Assembly: GCA_944392615.1 (NCBI GenBank)
Contig: CALXXF010000002.1
Coordinates: 1 to 64,000, forward strand
Direction of reading: 5' to 3'
DNA length: 64,000 bases
From: an uncultured Clostridia bacterium
Lineage (GTDB): Bacteria > Bacillota > Clostridia > Oscillospirales > CAG-272
Shown here: positions 24,931 to 34,320 of the stretch, piece by piece
Numbering within the stretch: position 1 is the first letter of the stretch
Layout of the letters: the number at the start of each line of letters is the position of its first letter
Made by a program: the position numbers and the translations under genes
The notes under the pieces: model-generated
Told to the model about the DNA's origin: nothing
The model's input: only the letters and a program-made list of their open reading frames with translations
Database searches by the model: none

Positions 24931-25782
24931 ATGGAGCTTACAAATCAGATGCGGGCTGAGACGCTGGCTCAGGCTCTTCCTTACATAAAGGAATACAGCG
25001 GAAAAATAGTAGTTGTGAAGTACGGCGGGAACGCCATGAAAAACGATGAAATGAAGCTCTCGGTGATGAGCGACATAACTCTGCTCACCCTCATAGGGGT
25101 AAAGGTTGTCCTTGTCCACGGCGGGGGACCGGAAATCAGCGATATGCTTTCGAGAGTCGGGAAAAAGAGTGAGTTTGTGAACGGACTCAGAGTGACTGAT
25201 AAGGAAACTGCAGAGATCGTACAGATGGTCCTTGCGGGCAAGGTAAACAAAAACCTTGTGAACGATATACAGAATGTGGGAGGGCGTGCCGTCGGTCTTT
25301 GCGGCGCAGACGGTCATCTCATAGAAGCAGTGATGCAGGACCCGTCTCTCGGTTATGTGGGCCGTATAACACATATCAACCCTCAGCCTATCAACGACCT
25401 TCTTGAAAACGGATATATACCTGTGATATCCACTGTCGGATACGACAATGAAGGAAATGCCTACAACATAAACGCCGACACTGCGGCATCGGCGATAGCG
25501 GGCGTGCTCAAGGCGGAATGCCTGATCTCAATGACCGATACATGCGGAATACTCAGAGATAAGGATGATCCTTCAACACTTATCCCTGTCGTGAATGTAA
25601 GCGAAATCCCGATGCTCATAAAATCCGGAACAATAAAAGGCGGAATGATACCAAAGACCGAATGCTGCCTTGAAGCAATACGCAGAGGAGTCAAAAAGGT
25701 GTTTATTATTGATGGAAGGACTCCGCATTCGATACTGGTCGAACTTATGACCGACGAAGGAATAGGGACGATGTTTGCCTGA
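24931..25782 (+). CDS. argB: Acetylglutamate kinase
   Basis: 283 residues of the amino-acid kinase family: the VVKYGGNAM phosphate loop with Lys 30, VLVHGGGPEI near 63-72, the LRVTDKETAEIV substrate strand and the NINADTAASAIAG segment. It phosphorylates N-acetylglutamate. It has no obvious N-terminal arginine-binding helix of the hexameric type beyond the short MELTNQMRAETLAQAL stretch, which may play that role. CGGAGG precedes the ATG. Confidence 0.96.
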   Translation: MELTNQMRAETLAQALPYIKEYSGKIVVVKYGGNAMKNDEMKLSVMSDITLLTLIGVKVVLVHGGGPEISDMLSRVGKKSEFVNGLRVTDKETAEIVQMVLAGKVNKNLVNDIQNVGGRAVGLCGADGHLIEAVMQDPSLGYVGRITHINPQPINDLLENGYIPVISTVGYDNEGNAYNINADTAASAIAGVLKAECLISMTDTCGILRDKDDPSTLIPVVNVSEIPMLIKSGTIKGGMIPKTECCLEAIRRGVKKVFIIDGRTPHSILVELMTDEGIGTMFA

Positions 25783-25858
25783 AAAGGCGTATGCTCCACA
25801 CTTGTCGCCATGCCTTTACAGGCGAGGCTGGTTGTGAAAAATCTTGGAGGTTTCAGCT

Positions 25859-27064
25859 ATGAGTGATTTGAATACGGTGTCATGTATAGGGTCCGGCTCT
25901 TCATGCGCAGCCGATATGGATAAGGAATATGTCGCGTCGACATATAACCGCTTTCCGGTAACCATAACCGGGGGGAAGGGCTCTGTCGCTTATTCTTCAG
26001 ACGGCAGGGAGTATATAGATCTCGGTTCCGGGATAGCCGTCAACAGCTTCGGCTTCTGTGATGAACAGTGGGCGCAGGCTGTCGAGGCTCAGCTCAGACG
26101 CGTTCAGCACACTTCGAATCTTTACTATACGGAGCCCTGTGCACGCCTTGCGGAAGGTCTGTGCATACGCACGGGAATGAAAAAGGTCTTTTTTGCAAAT
26201 TCCGGTGCGGAGGCAAACGAGGGCGCCATAAAAGCGGCACGTAAATATTCGCATGACAAATACGGCGACGGAAGAAGCACCATAATAACCATGAAAAACA
26301 GCTTTCACGGAAGGACCATAGCCACGCTTGCCGCAACTGGTCAGGATTCATTTCACAAGGATTTCGGTCCGTTTCCCGCGGGATTTTCTTACTGCGAGCC
26401 CGACGATCCGGAAAATTTCTTTGAGCTTTGCCGTACCGAGACTCCTGCCGCTGTGATGTTCGAAGTCGTCCAGGGGGAGGGAGGCGTGAAACCTCTCGAC
26501 AGAGAATTCATAAGAGCTGTTTGTGATTATGCGAACAATAACGATATACTGGTAATAGTCGACGAAGTACAGACAGGGAACGGAAGGACAGGCGCTCTTT
26601 ACGGCTACATGAATTACGGTATATTTCCGGATATAGTCACTACTGCCAAGGGTCTTGGAGGCGGGCTTCCGATAGGCGCAGTCATGCTCGGAGAAAAGGT
26701 AAAGGGCGTATTCACACCCGGCACACATGGTTCAACTTTTGGCGGAAATCCCATTGCATGCGCGGGAGCTCTCTCCATTCTGGAACGGATAGATGACTGT
26801 TTACTCTGCGAAGTCAGAAAAAAATCAAAGTACATATTTGATTCACTGAGCGCTGTCGACGGAGTTTTGTCGGTTTCCGGAATGGGGCTTATGATTGGGG
26901 TTGAAACAGTCAAGCCTGTCTCACAGGTAATTTCCGGATGTCTTGAAAGAGGACTTCTTGTTTTGTCTGCCAAAAGCAGGGTAAGGCTGCTTCCGGCACT
27001 TAATATACCGTACGAATTGCTTGAAAAAGGAATTAATATACTCAAGGAGGTCATTTCTACATGA
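25859..27064 (+). CDS. argD: Acetylornithine aminotransferase
   Basis: 401 residues of PLP fold type I. The GAEANEGAIKAARKY and NSFHGRT elements, DEVQTGNGRTG at 235-245 and the Schiff-base Lys 264 in TTAKGLGGGLP are visible. It converts the semialdehyde to N-acetylornithine using glutamate. An in-frame TTG at 25844 would extend it, but that codon overlaps the perfect TTGGAGG ribosome site that serves the ATG at 25859. The last bases overlap argF as ATGA. Confidence 0.96.
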   Translation: MSDLNTVSCIGSGSSCAADMDKEYVASTYNRFPVTITGGKGSVAYSSDGREYIDLGSGIAVNSFGFCDEQWAQAVEAQLRRVQHTSNLYYTEPCARLAEGLCIRTGMKKVFFANSGAEANEGAIKAARKYSHDKYGDGRSTIITMKNSFHGRTIATLAATGQDSFHKDFGPFPAGFSYCEPDDPENFFELCRTETPAAVMFEVVQGEGGVKPLDREFIRAVCDYANNNDILVIVDEVQTGNGRTGALYGYMNYGIFPDIVTTAKGLGGGLPIGAVMLGEKVKGVFTPGTHGSTFGGNPIACAGALSILERIDDCLLCEVRKKSKYIFDSLSAVDGVLSVSGMGLMIGVETVKPVSQVISGCLERGLLVLSAKSRVRLLPALNIPYELLEKGINILKEVIST

Positions 27065-27963
27065 AGCATCTTCTAAAGCTGATGGATCTCTCAGGGTCCG
27101 AAATCACAGATATACTGAATCTTGCCGATCAGCTGAAATATGAAAAAAAGAACAAAATACCGCACAGGCATCTTGAGGGGAAAACTCTCGGTATGATATT
27201 TCAAAAGTCATCCACTCGTACGAGAGTGTCTTTTGAGGTCGGAATGTATGATCTCGGGGGAAGCGCACTTTTCCTTTCCGCAAAGGAGCTTCAGATTGGA
27301 AGAGGCGAGCCGGTAATAGATACCGCCAGAGTTCTTTCCCGTTATCTTGACGGTATAATGATTCGTACATTTGCTCAGGACGATGTGGAAACGCTGGCAA
27401 AGTACGGATCTATTCCGGTTATAAACGGACTGACGGATTATTGCCATCCGTGTCAGGTCCTCGCAGATCTGATGACTGTAAGGGAGCGCAGAGGATATCT
27501 TGAAGGAAAGACACTTTGCTATATAGGAGACGGAAACAATATGGCAAATTCTCTCATAGTCGGGGGAATAAAAATGGGAATGCGGGTTGTGACCTGCTGT
27601 CCGCAGGGCTATCTTCCCGATGCTGCAATCATGAAGTGGGCATCTGAAAACGGAAAATATGTGTGTACAGACAACATTCTTGATGGTGCCAATGGTGCCG
27701 ATGTCCTGTATACTGATGTATGGGCCTCAATGGGTCAGGAAGACGAAGCTGAAGAGAGAAGAAAAGTGTTCCGCGGATATCAGATAAATGACGATGTCAT
27801 GTCTGTCGCGGCGGAAGATGCTATGGTATTGCATTGTCTGCCGGCACACAGAGAAGAGGAAATAACAGCCAAAGTCTTTGAAGCACATGCAGACGAAATA
27901 TTTGAAGAAGCTGAGAACAGACTGCATGCTCAGAAAGCGGTTCTGGTAAAGTGCATGTCGTGA
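27061..27963 (+). CDS. argF: Ornithine carbamoyltransferase
   Basis: 300 residues. The carbamoyl-phosphate loop KSSTRTR is at 49-55, HPCQ at 129-132, and HCLPAHR at 258-264 carries the ornithine-side Cys. The protein makes citrulline from ornithine and carbamoyl phosphate. It overlaps argD by four bases (ATGA), so translation is coupled, and AAGGAGG lies inside the end of argD. It is the last gene of the arginine cluster. Carbamoyl-phosphate synthase is not encoded here. Confidence 0.97.
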   Translation: MKHLLKLMDLSGSEITDILNLADQLKYEKKNKIPHRHLEGKTLGMIFQKSSTRTRVSFEVGMYDLGGSALFLSAKELQIGRGEPVIDTARVLSRYLDGIMIRTFAQDDVETLAKYGSIPVINGLTDYCHPCQVLADLMTVRERRGYLEGKTLCYIGDGNNMANSLIVGGIKMGMRVVTCCPQGYLPDAAIMKWASENGKYVCTDNILDGANGADVLYTDVWASMGQEDEAEERRKVFRGYQINDDVMSVAAEDAMVLHCLPAHREEEITAKVFEAHADEIFEEAENRLHAQKAVLVKCMS

Positions 27964-28010
27964 TGATGCGCCCGGTTTGCATAATATACTGGTATAAAAT
28001 ATACTGACAT

Positions 28011-28050
28011 AACAGGCGGAGCCAAATGCTCCGCCTGTTTGAGTTTTTTA
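28011..28050 (+). terminator. Terminator of the arginine cluster
   Basis: AACAGGCGGAGC pairs perfectly with GCTCCGCCTGTT around CAAAT, then GAG and a T6 run, 48 bases after the argF stop. Confidence 0.92.
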
Positions 28051-28397
28051 GGTGCTGTTTAAACGCAATTTCAAGTTCAGTCCGGCACATGCTGGCACAT
28101 GTGTCATTCAATGATCTGTCTTTTGCGGTTTATGCAAGCCGGACATGTTATGGCGGTGAATAATGGTGTTCCGCTTTACCATTACACTGCTATCGGCGGA
28201 TATCCGGAAAGTAAGACACAAAAGGCAGATGACGGAAATACGCAGAAAAATATTTTTAATTTTTGCGGAATATAACACAATATGTGATGCTGATGTTCCT
28301 CCTTCAAATCGAACAATGTATATAGTGGAAATACACAAAAAAACTTTGTATATTAGATGTAAAATATACAAAAAGTAAATTGACGGCAAAAAAATTA
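28051..28397. other. Intergenic region before the secreted protein gene
   Basis: No gene or recognised RNA. Short CCGGCACATG/CTGGCACATG repeats lie near 28082-28101, and the right half is AT-rich. Confidence 0.5.
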
Positions 28398-28426
28398 TTG
28401 CTTTATTAACTGTAATCTGATATAAT
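28398..28426 (+). promoter_or_regulatory. Promoter of the secreted protein gene
   Basis: TTGCTT, 17-base spacer, perfect TATAAT, about 46 bases before the ATG. Confidence 0.75.
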
Positions 28427-28472
28427 TTAATACAGGGCAAACAGTGCAAATTAATTGACGGAGGTAATTTAA

Positions 28473-31034
28473 ATGAAAAAAATTCTATCAGCGGTTTTGG
28501 CAATTTGTATGATACTTGCTCTTGTACCCGCTTTTGCGGTTACGGTTGCCGCTGCAGGGGAAACTGTTGTCTTTTTTGAAAGGGGCTCGGTGTGGAAATA
28601 TCAGCTCTCCACAAGAAGTGAATTTGACCAGAAATTTGATCCTGAGAACAATGACAATCTCACGGAATATAAGGATTGGTGGAAGGATGTTTCTTTCGAC
28701 GACAGCTCATGGGATGAGAATGACAATTTTGCCGACGGCAGTGAATTTAACAATACGATGTGGACAGGAGGAACAGATTCTCCGGACGTCTACGAAACTG
28801 AAATCCACGATCTCATGCTCAGAAAGGTGATAACGGTAGATGATATCTCTGCGCTTGACGGACTGTCGCTCTGCTCTTATCTCAGAATTGACGACAATGT
28901 TCACATTTACATAAACGGTGTTGAGGTTTATGAATATGAGAAGTGGAACAGCGACTACATCTTCCTCACGTTCGGTTTGGCGGATGAACTTCTCAAAGAA
29001 GGCGACAACCTTATCGCTATAACGGTAGAGGACGGTCACGGCGGTCGGTACTTCGATATGGAGCTCTTTGCGTATGCCGCCCCTGTTTCTTCTTTCGAAG
29101 GCAAGACCCTCATAGATGTGAATTCCGTGTGGGAATATCACGTTTCGTCCACTGCGGATTATTCAATACAGGAGAATGCCGACTGGACGCTCAGCTCGTT
29201 TGCAGGCAAATGGGAGTCACAGCTTCCTGCTCCTTACGGCGACAGGAGCTCTTCCTTTAACAGAAGTGATATAGGGTGGACCAAAGACGGAAAGAATTTC
29301 CTCTATGTCAGGCAGGAGTTTGAAGTTACTGCTCAGGAACTTGCTTCCTACAACGGAAAAACTCTTTCAATGCTGTCGTTTTACGACGACACCGCGCACT
29401 TTTATCTCAACGGCAAAGAGGTATTCACAAATGTAAGCTCAGATGGCGCATGGAACGATTACTACGAAAACATAGCTCTCGGCGCCGACGCCTCGGCTCT
29501 CCTCAAAGAAGGGACTAATGTCTTTGCCGTCTCGCTTGAACAGCACAGCGGGGGATATGAGTTTGATACCGCGCTCTATGTAGAACCCGACAATACTACG
29601 GAGATAAAAGATCTCACCGGAAAGCAGTACATTGCTTCTGAGGTTACGCTGAGCGAAGAGTCTGCCGGATTAGTGGGAAGTGTTACCGCAGACGTAAAGT
29701 GCCTCGGAAAACTTGAAAATATCGGCGATCTCACGATATTTATAAACGGAGAGGGCGTCCGTTTTGAAAGTGCATACAGCCAGCGTCCCAACGGAAGCGA
29801 AACAACTGTGGATTTTGTTATCTCTGACTATGCCGCAACACCGGGAGAAGAACTTGAATTCCTCTTTGTGTTCGGAGCTGAGGGATGGTTCACGGTTGCA
29901 AGCACGGAGGCGCCTGATAATGATTCGGCGGTTGTGAAGTCGTCTCATACCACACTCCTTGGCGGAAAGCTCTCTGCCACCATTGAATTTGAAGAACAGG
30001 CCGCCAATAAATATTCTGTGGGCGACAAGATAAGTTTTTCACCGTTTGACTCAGATGATACTTATACTGCCGAGGTGACTGCTTCCTCAGGAGCTTCTAT
30101 AACAATCGAGGCTTACGATGTTGACTGCGGAAACAAGTACCTGAACTTTGGCGCCGGTACCGGCACAATGTTTGCAATCGGTGTCGATGAATATGCGACC
30201 GGCGCATGTCTTGGGTCGGTTGGGTCAGGTAATTTTGCAGCGTATATGCAGACCGGAAATACCGACTTTTATTCGGGCAGCGTGAGATTTATAGTAGTCG
30301 GCAACAGACAGACCATATTCAGCGATTATGCGAGCGGAAAGATAGTCATAACCTTCAAATCAGAAGGAAGCACGGTAAAGACTTATTCTATGAGTATGTC
30401 AAGAACCTATTACAAGACAGTAATAGCTGACGGCGAATACTTCAATGCCGCATCTGATGATATAATCTCAGGAGTAATTATTACCGAAATACCACACGAT
30501 GAATGGGAAGAGGCTGTTCTTGAGGTAATAAAGGGTTCTGAAACGGTATATTCAGCTCAAATTGAGAACTACGCTGCAGAAAAAATCGAGCAGAAATATG
30601 AAATTGCAGAGGATATAACGGAGCTTTCCTCAGACGGAAACAACATTTCGAGTGCCACTGAAGGCATCTCCATGATGTTTGACAATGACTATACCACTAA
30701 GTACGGAGACGGCGGTGGAAGCGGCGACATACTCACCATAACCTGGACGTTTGAAGAGGCGTTTGTACCCAAGGCTTATATTGTCGTGACCGGAGGAGAT
30801 ACGTCCAAATATCCAGACAGAAATCCTGTTTCATGGAAGCTTTACGGCTCCTCTGACGGAGAAGAGTGGACTTTGATTTCAGATATAGTCTCTCCAGGAC
30901 TTGAGGCAGTGGATTCCACTCCGTATGGGTATGGTATTTATGAGAGCTCAGAGTATTCACATTACAAGCTCGAAGTAAGGAAAACAAACAGCTCTACGTT
31001 CTTCCAGCTCTCTGAATTCACACTCTACAAATAA
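28473..31034 (+). CDS. Large secreted protein with galactose-binding-like domains
   Basis: An 853-residue protein with a Sec signal peptide (basic MKK, hydrophobic core to about 22, AAA-type cleavage near 27). Two related blocks follow at about 32-205 and 212-372. Each begins with a short VWEYH/VWKYQ motif and ends in a YxxGxEV-type jelly-roll pattern (IDDNVHIYINGVEVYEYE and FYDDTAHFYLNGKEVFTN), as in galactose-binding domains of glycoside hydrolases. The region 375-700 is beta-rich and not recognised. The C-terminus (about 715-853) resembles an F5/8 type C carbohydrate-binding domain. There is no catalytic domain, sortase motif, dockerin or SLH repeat, so it may be a released or glycan-bound binding protein. 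GGAGG precedes the ATG. Confidence 0.75.
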   Translation: MKKILSAVLAICMILALVPAFAVTVAAAGETVVFFERGSVWKYQLSTRSEFDQKFDPENNDNLTEYKDWWKDVSFDDSSWDENDNFADGSEFNNTMWTGGTDSPDVYETEIHDLMLRKVITVDDISALDGLSLCSYLRIDDNVHIYINGVEVYEYEKWNSDYIFLTFGLADELLKEGDNLIAITVEDGHGGRYFDMELFAYAAPVSSFEGKTLIDVNSVWEYHVSSTADYSIQENADWTLSSFAGKWESQLPAPYGDRSSSFNRSDIGWTKDGKNFLYVRQEFEVTAQELASYNGKTLSMLSFYDDTAHFYLNGKEVFTNVSSDGAWNDYYENIALGADASALLKEGTNVFAVSLEQHSGGYEFDTALYVEPDNTTEIKDLTGKQYIASEVTLSEESAGLVGSVTADVKCLGKLENIGDLTIFINGEGVRFESAYSQRPNGSETTVDFVISDYAATPGEELEFLFVFGAEGWFTVASTEAPDNDSAVVKSSHTTLLGGKLSATIEFEEQAANKYSVGDKISFSPFDSDDTYTAEVTASSGASITIEAYDVDCGNKYLNFGAGTGTMFAIGVDEYATGACLGSVGSGNFAAYMQTGNTDFYSGSVRFIVVGNRQTIFSDYASGKIVITFKSEGSTVKTYSMSMSRTYYKTVIADGEYFNAASDDIISGVIITEIPHDEWEEAVLEVIKGSETVYSAQIENYAAEKIEQKYEIAEDITELSSDGNNISSATEGISMMFDNDYTTKYGDGGGSGDILTITWTFEEAFVPKAYIVVTGGDTSKYPDRNPVSWKLYGSSDGEEWTLISDIVSPGLEAVDSTPYGYGIYESSEYSHYKLEVRKTNSSTFFQLSEFTLYK

Positions 31035-31225
31035 GTAAATCAAAAGTGGATTTTCATGACAGACGGTTCATAGTTCGGGTAATCAAGACACACCTGAGCT
31101 ACTGAGTGGTTACGATTGTCCGGAAATATCATTTGTCATGATCCATGTATTCAGGGATCAAATAAATTGATAACACTCTCCGGAAGAAAAAATCGAAAAT
31201 AAGTTGTCTTGCTGCAATAAAATGC

Positions 31226-31275
31226 ACAGGCGGGAGATCTCCTGTTCGTTCTGGGAATCTTCCGCCTGTTGTTTT
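31226..31275 (+). terminator. Terminator of the secreted protein gene
   Basis: ACAGGCGGGAGAT pairs with ATCTTCCGCCTGT (one G-T pair) around an 18-base loop, followed by TGTTTTG. The outer stem sequence ACAGGCGG also occurs in the arginine cluster terminator. Confidence 0.7.
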
Positions 31276-31788
31276 GAGATATTCTTCGGGCATTTTTTCC
31301 GGTTCGGGAATGTTAGAGAGGCTTTTTTATGAAATTCAGCCGCATGCTCTATTCAGCTCACAATACGCTCATAAAATGCTCTGAAAATATTTGCAAAAGC
31401 TATGAAATGATTTTCTATCTAAAAAAATCCTGAAAATATTCAATAGACACCGTGTTGGATTTTGACCACATATTTTAATTGCCTATACAGATTTTATGAT
31501 TAGACAGGACTAAATTTTTATTTTATTGTTTTAAAGCGTATTTACAAATAAATGGATTTGTGGTATATTTCAGTTGTGTTGTTTTATTTCGCCGTGCTTT
31601 TGTAAATTAAATGAATCAACGCGCGTGAAATCTGCCAGCACATATGAGCGGCAAATTCCCGGAACTTTTTTACCGCCGATATCGTACTGCGGATACGGGA
31701 AAGTGCCGTATTTATTATTTTGATAGCATATAAAGGACCCAAGAACGGCTTTTTATGGCTTCGCAACGGCTTTTTTGGAGGTACATAC
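31276..31788 (+). other. Promoter and leader region of the shikimate cluster
   Basis: About 500 AT-rich bases. They hold the promoter at 31541, another possible one at 31462-31489 (TTGACC, 16 bases, TATACA), and a small hairpin ATACGG/CCGTAT with T-rich tail at 31693-31720. Just before aroB the phrase AACGGCTTTTT occurs twice. There is no T-box consensus. Confidence 0.45.
31541..31569 (+). promoter_or_regulatory. Probable promoter of the shikimate cluster
   Basis: TTTACA, 17-base spacer, TATATT, giving a leader of about 210 bases before aroB. Confidence 0.5.
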
Positions 31789-32859
31789 ATGATAATCACA
31801 AAGGTGAACGCTTCAACGCCTTATAACGTTTACATAGGAAAAGGTCTGATTGATTCCTTTGATCTGTCCCCTTATGCGGGTAAGGAAGACGCTGTGAGGA
31901 AGGCGGCTATAATTACGGATGAAATAGTTTCGCCTTTGTATCTTTACAGGGTAATAAAGCTTTTCAAAAAAAACGGCTTTGAGGTATGCTCCTGCTCGTT
32001 TGAAGGCGGAGAAGAGCACAAAACTCTTGATACTGTAGGAAAGCTTCTATCTTTTTTATCAATGCATCAGCTTACAAGGACTGATGTTGTTGTGGCGCTC
32101 GGAGGCGGGATCGTAGGAGACGTCGTTGGATTTGCAGCTTCAGTTTATTTGAGAGGCCTTGATTTTATTCAGATTCCGACTACTCTTCTTGCCGCTGTAG
32201 ACTCTTCGGTTGGAGGAAAGACCGGTGTGAATTTCGAAGGCCTGAAAAATCAGGTAGGATGCTTTCATCAGCCGTCAGCGGTAATATGTGACGTGGATAC
32301 ATTTTCAACGTTGCCTCCCGCACGCTTTTCAGAGGGAATATCCGAAGTCATAAAATACGGCGTGATATCATCTCCGGAAATTTTCACGATGCTTGAAAAC
32401 AGGACTCCGATAGAAGAAATAGTGGCAAAATGCGTGTCAATCAAGGCGTTGTTCGTCGAGGGTGACGAATATGACAAAGGAGAAAGGCAGATGCTTAATT
32501 TCGGGCACACTGTGGGACACGCAATAGAAAAATTGTCGCATGGAACTGTGTCGCACGGCAATGCAGTTGCTGTTGGAATGGTCGTGATGACTGCAAGCGC
32601 CGCCTGTCTCGGCTATTGCACAGATGACTTTTCACTGAGATTATCCGCTCTTTTAAAAAAATATAACCTGCCTGTTTCGACAGATTACACGGCGGCTGAC
32701 ATAGCAGAGGCGGTACTTCACGATAAAAAGAGAAGTTCCGACAAGGTCACGCTCGTGCTGCCTGAAAAGCTTGGAAAGTGTATTCTTGTTCCTTACAAGG
32801 TTGATGAATTGGCAGGACTGCTCGGTAAGGGACTTTCCTCTTCCGCTGAAAAAAAATAG
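31789..32859 (+). CDS. aroB: 3-Dehydroquinate synthase
   Basis: 356 residues. The NAD-binding ALGGGIVGDVVGF region, PTTLLAAVDSSVGGKTGVNF and the zinc-ligand motif FGHTVGHAIE are all present. The enzyme cyclises DAHP to 3-dehydroquinate. An open frame reaches back to a TTG at 31720, but GGAGG is ideally placed for the ATG at 31789 and homology starts there. It is the first gene of the aro cluster. Confidence 0.95.
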   Translation: MIITKVNASTPYNVYIGKGLIDSFDLSPYAGKEDAVRKAAIITDEIVSPLYLYRVIKLFKKNGFEVCSCSFEGGEEHKTLDTVGKLLSFLSMHQLTRTDVVVALGGGIVGDVVGFAASVYLRGLDFIQIPTTLLAAVDSSVGGKTGVNFEGLKNQVGCFHQPSAVICDVDTFSTLPPARFSEGISEVIKYGVISSPEIFTMLENRTPIEEIVAKCVSIKALFVEGDEYDKGERQMLNFGHTVGHAIEKLSHGTVSHGNAVAVGMVVMTASAACLGYCTDDFSLRLSALLKKYNLPVSTDYTAADIAEAVLHDKKRSSDKVTLVLPEKLGKCILVPYKVDELAGLLGKGLSSSAEKK

Positions 32860-33039
32860 CACCGTGAGCAGTGAAGATCTGCTTATAGACAGTATGCAAA
32901 CATATTGTAAAAATCAATACGGCGGTATAAAAAAGATGTTCATATGACAGAATGTCCGAATTCGGATTGCCGCGTATGCGACCAATCATCCGCATGATGC
33001 AGCACCAGCCGCTATATTAGAAGCCGGAGCCCTGTACTT

Positions 33040-34320
33040 ATGATATATTCAATCAGACCATCAAACATATCGGGAAGCCTCAGTGCGATAGCTTCAAAGA
33101 GCTATGCGCACAGAGTCATGATAGCCGCTGCTCTTGCCGATTATCCCACGAGAGTTTATATTTCGTCGTCATCAGAGGATATTGAGGCGACAATCGGCTG
33201 TCTTGAATCTTTGGGAACAAGGTTCTCTTATTTCGACGGTGGTGTCGATGTTTTTCCCGGCACTTTTGTAAGGGAAGCTGTTCTCGACTGCCGCGAATGC
33301 GGCTCAACGCTGAGATTTCTCCTGCCAGTCGCCGCTGTTCTCGGAGGCAACTATAGCTTTTCTGGAAGCGAAAGGCTTGCAGAACGTCCGGTAAAACCGC
33401 TCCTTGATGAGCTCTCAAGGCACGGAGCGTTTTTTTCGTCTTCCCGCATACCGCTTGAGGTATCCGGAAAGATAGACGGCGGTGAATATGTAATTCCGGG
33501 CAACATATCCTCACAGTTTTTTTCCGGGCTTATGTTTTCTCTTCCTCTTACAAATAAAAAGTGTATAGTGAAGGCGGACGGCGTCTTACAGTCGGCTGAC
33601 TATGCCTTTATGACAGCTTCAGTGCTTGAAAAATTCGGAGTTTGCTGGAAATGGAGCAGTGCAGACAACTCTTTTTCTGTTGACGCGTTTCCACGGCAAA
33701 GACTTTTATCAGCGCATGAATATCATGTTGAGGGCGACTGGTCTAACGCGGCGTTTTTTCTTGTTGCCGCCGCGATGGGAGGAAGTGCCACAATAAAAGG
33801 TATTTCTCCGGCAAGCATGCAGAGCGACAGAAAAATACTTGATATAATACGCAAGACCGGCGCATCCGTCACCTGGACAAACAACAGTGTTTCAGTGTGC
33901 AGAGCCGAAATTCTGCATGGTTTTGAGACCGACGTCTCTCAGTGTCCGGACCTTTTTTGCATAGTTGCGGTGCTGGCAGCCGGCTGCCGGGGAGATTCAG
34001 TAATAACAGGTACGAAAAGGCTGCGGATTAAGGAAAGTGACCGTGTTGAGAGTACTGTCTCAATGCTCCGGGCGCTCGGCGGAAATGCTGTCGTAACAGG
34101 TGCAGGGGAGGACGAAAGGGTTATTATAAAAGGTAAGTCAAACCTTGACGGCGGCGTAACAGATTCGTTCAACGACCACAGAATTGTTATGGCGGCTGCA
34201 GCCGCGTCGGCAATTTGCCGCGACAAGGTAGTTATAAAAAACGCTCAGGCGGTAAATAAGTCGTATCCCGGCTTTGCAGATGATTTTGCACAACTCGGAG
34301 GTAAAATAGATGTCATCTGA
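33040..34320 (+). CDS. aroA: 5-Enolpyruvylshikimate-3-phosphate synthase
   Basis: 426 residues with two similar alpha/beta halves. The substrate-binding N-terminus has Lys 20, Ser 21 and Arg 25 in the ASKSYAHR motif. The ECGSTLRFLLPVAA loop is the conserved NSGT-like site with Cys in place of the usual Asn/Gly, and the C-half has RIKESDRV and FNDHRIVMAAA. It transfers enolpyruvate from PEP to shikimate-3-phosphate. The sequence near residue 90 reads ECGSTLR, so this is the less common class II-like variety. The ribosome site is CCGGAG. It overlaps aroC by 11 bases. Confidence 0.94.
   Translation: MIYSIRPSNISGSLSAIASKSYAHRVMIAAALADYPTRVYISSSSEDIEATIGCLESLGTRFSYFDGGVDVFPGTFVREAVLDCRECGSTLRFLLPVAAVLGGNYSFSGSERLAERPVKPLLDELSRHGAFFSSSRIPLEVSGKIDGGEYVIPGNISSQFFSGLMFSLPLTNKKCIVKADGVLQSADYAFMTASVLEKFGVCWKWSSADNSFSVDAFPRQRLLSAHEYHVEGDWSNAAFFLVAAAMGGSATIKGISPASMQSDRKILDIIRKTGASVTWTNNSVSVCRAEILHGFETDVSQCPDLFCIVAVLAAGCRGDSVITGTKRLRIKESDRVESTVSMLRALGGNAVVTGAGEDERVIIKGKSNLDGGVTDSFNDHRIVMAAAAASAICRDKVVIKNAQAVNKSYPGFADDFAQLGGKIDVI

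Noticed and set aside
24223-25374. A 383-codon open frame antisense to argJ and argB
   Set aside because: It crosses two certain genes, is rich in His, Cys and Tyr without a fold signature, and has no start signals.
31276-31788. T-box for an aromatic amino acid before aroB
   Set aside because: I looked for the conserved antiterminator sequence and found none; only small hairpins are present.
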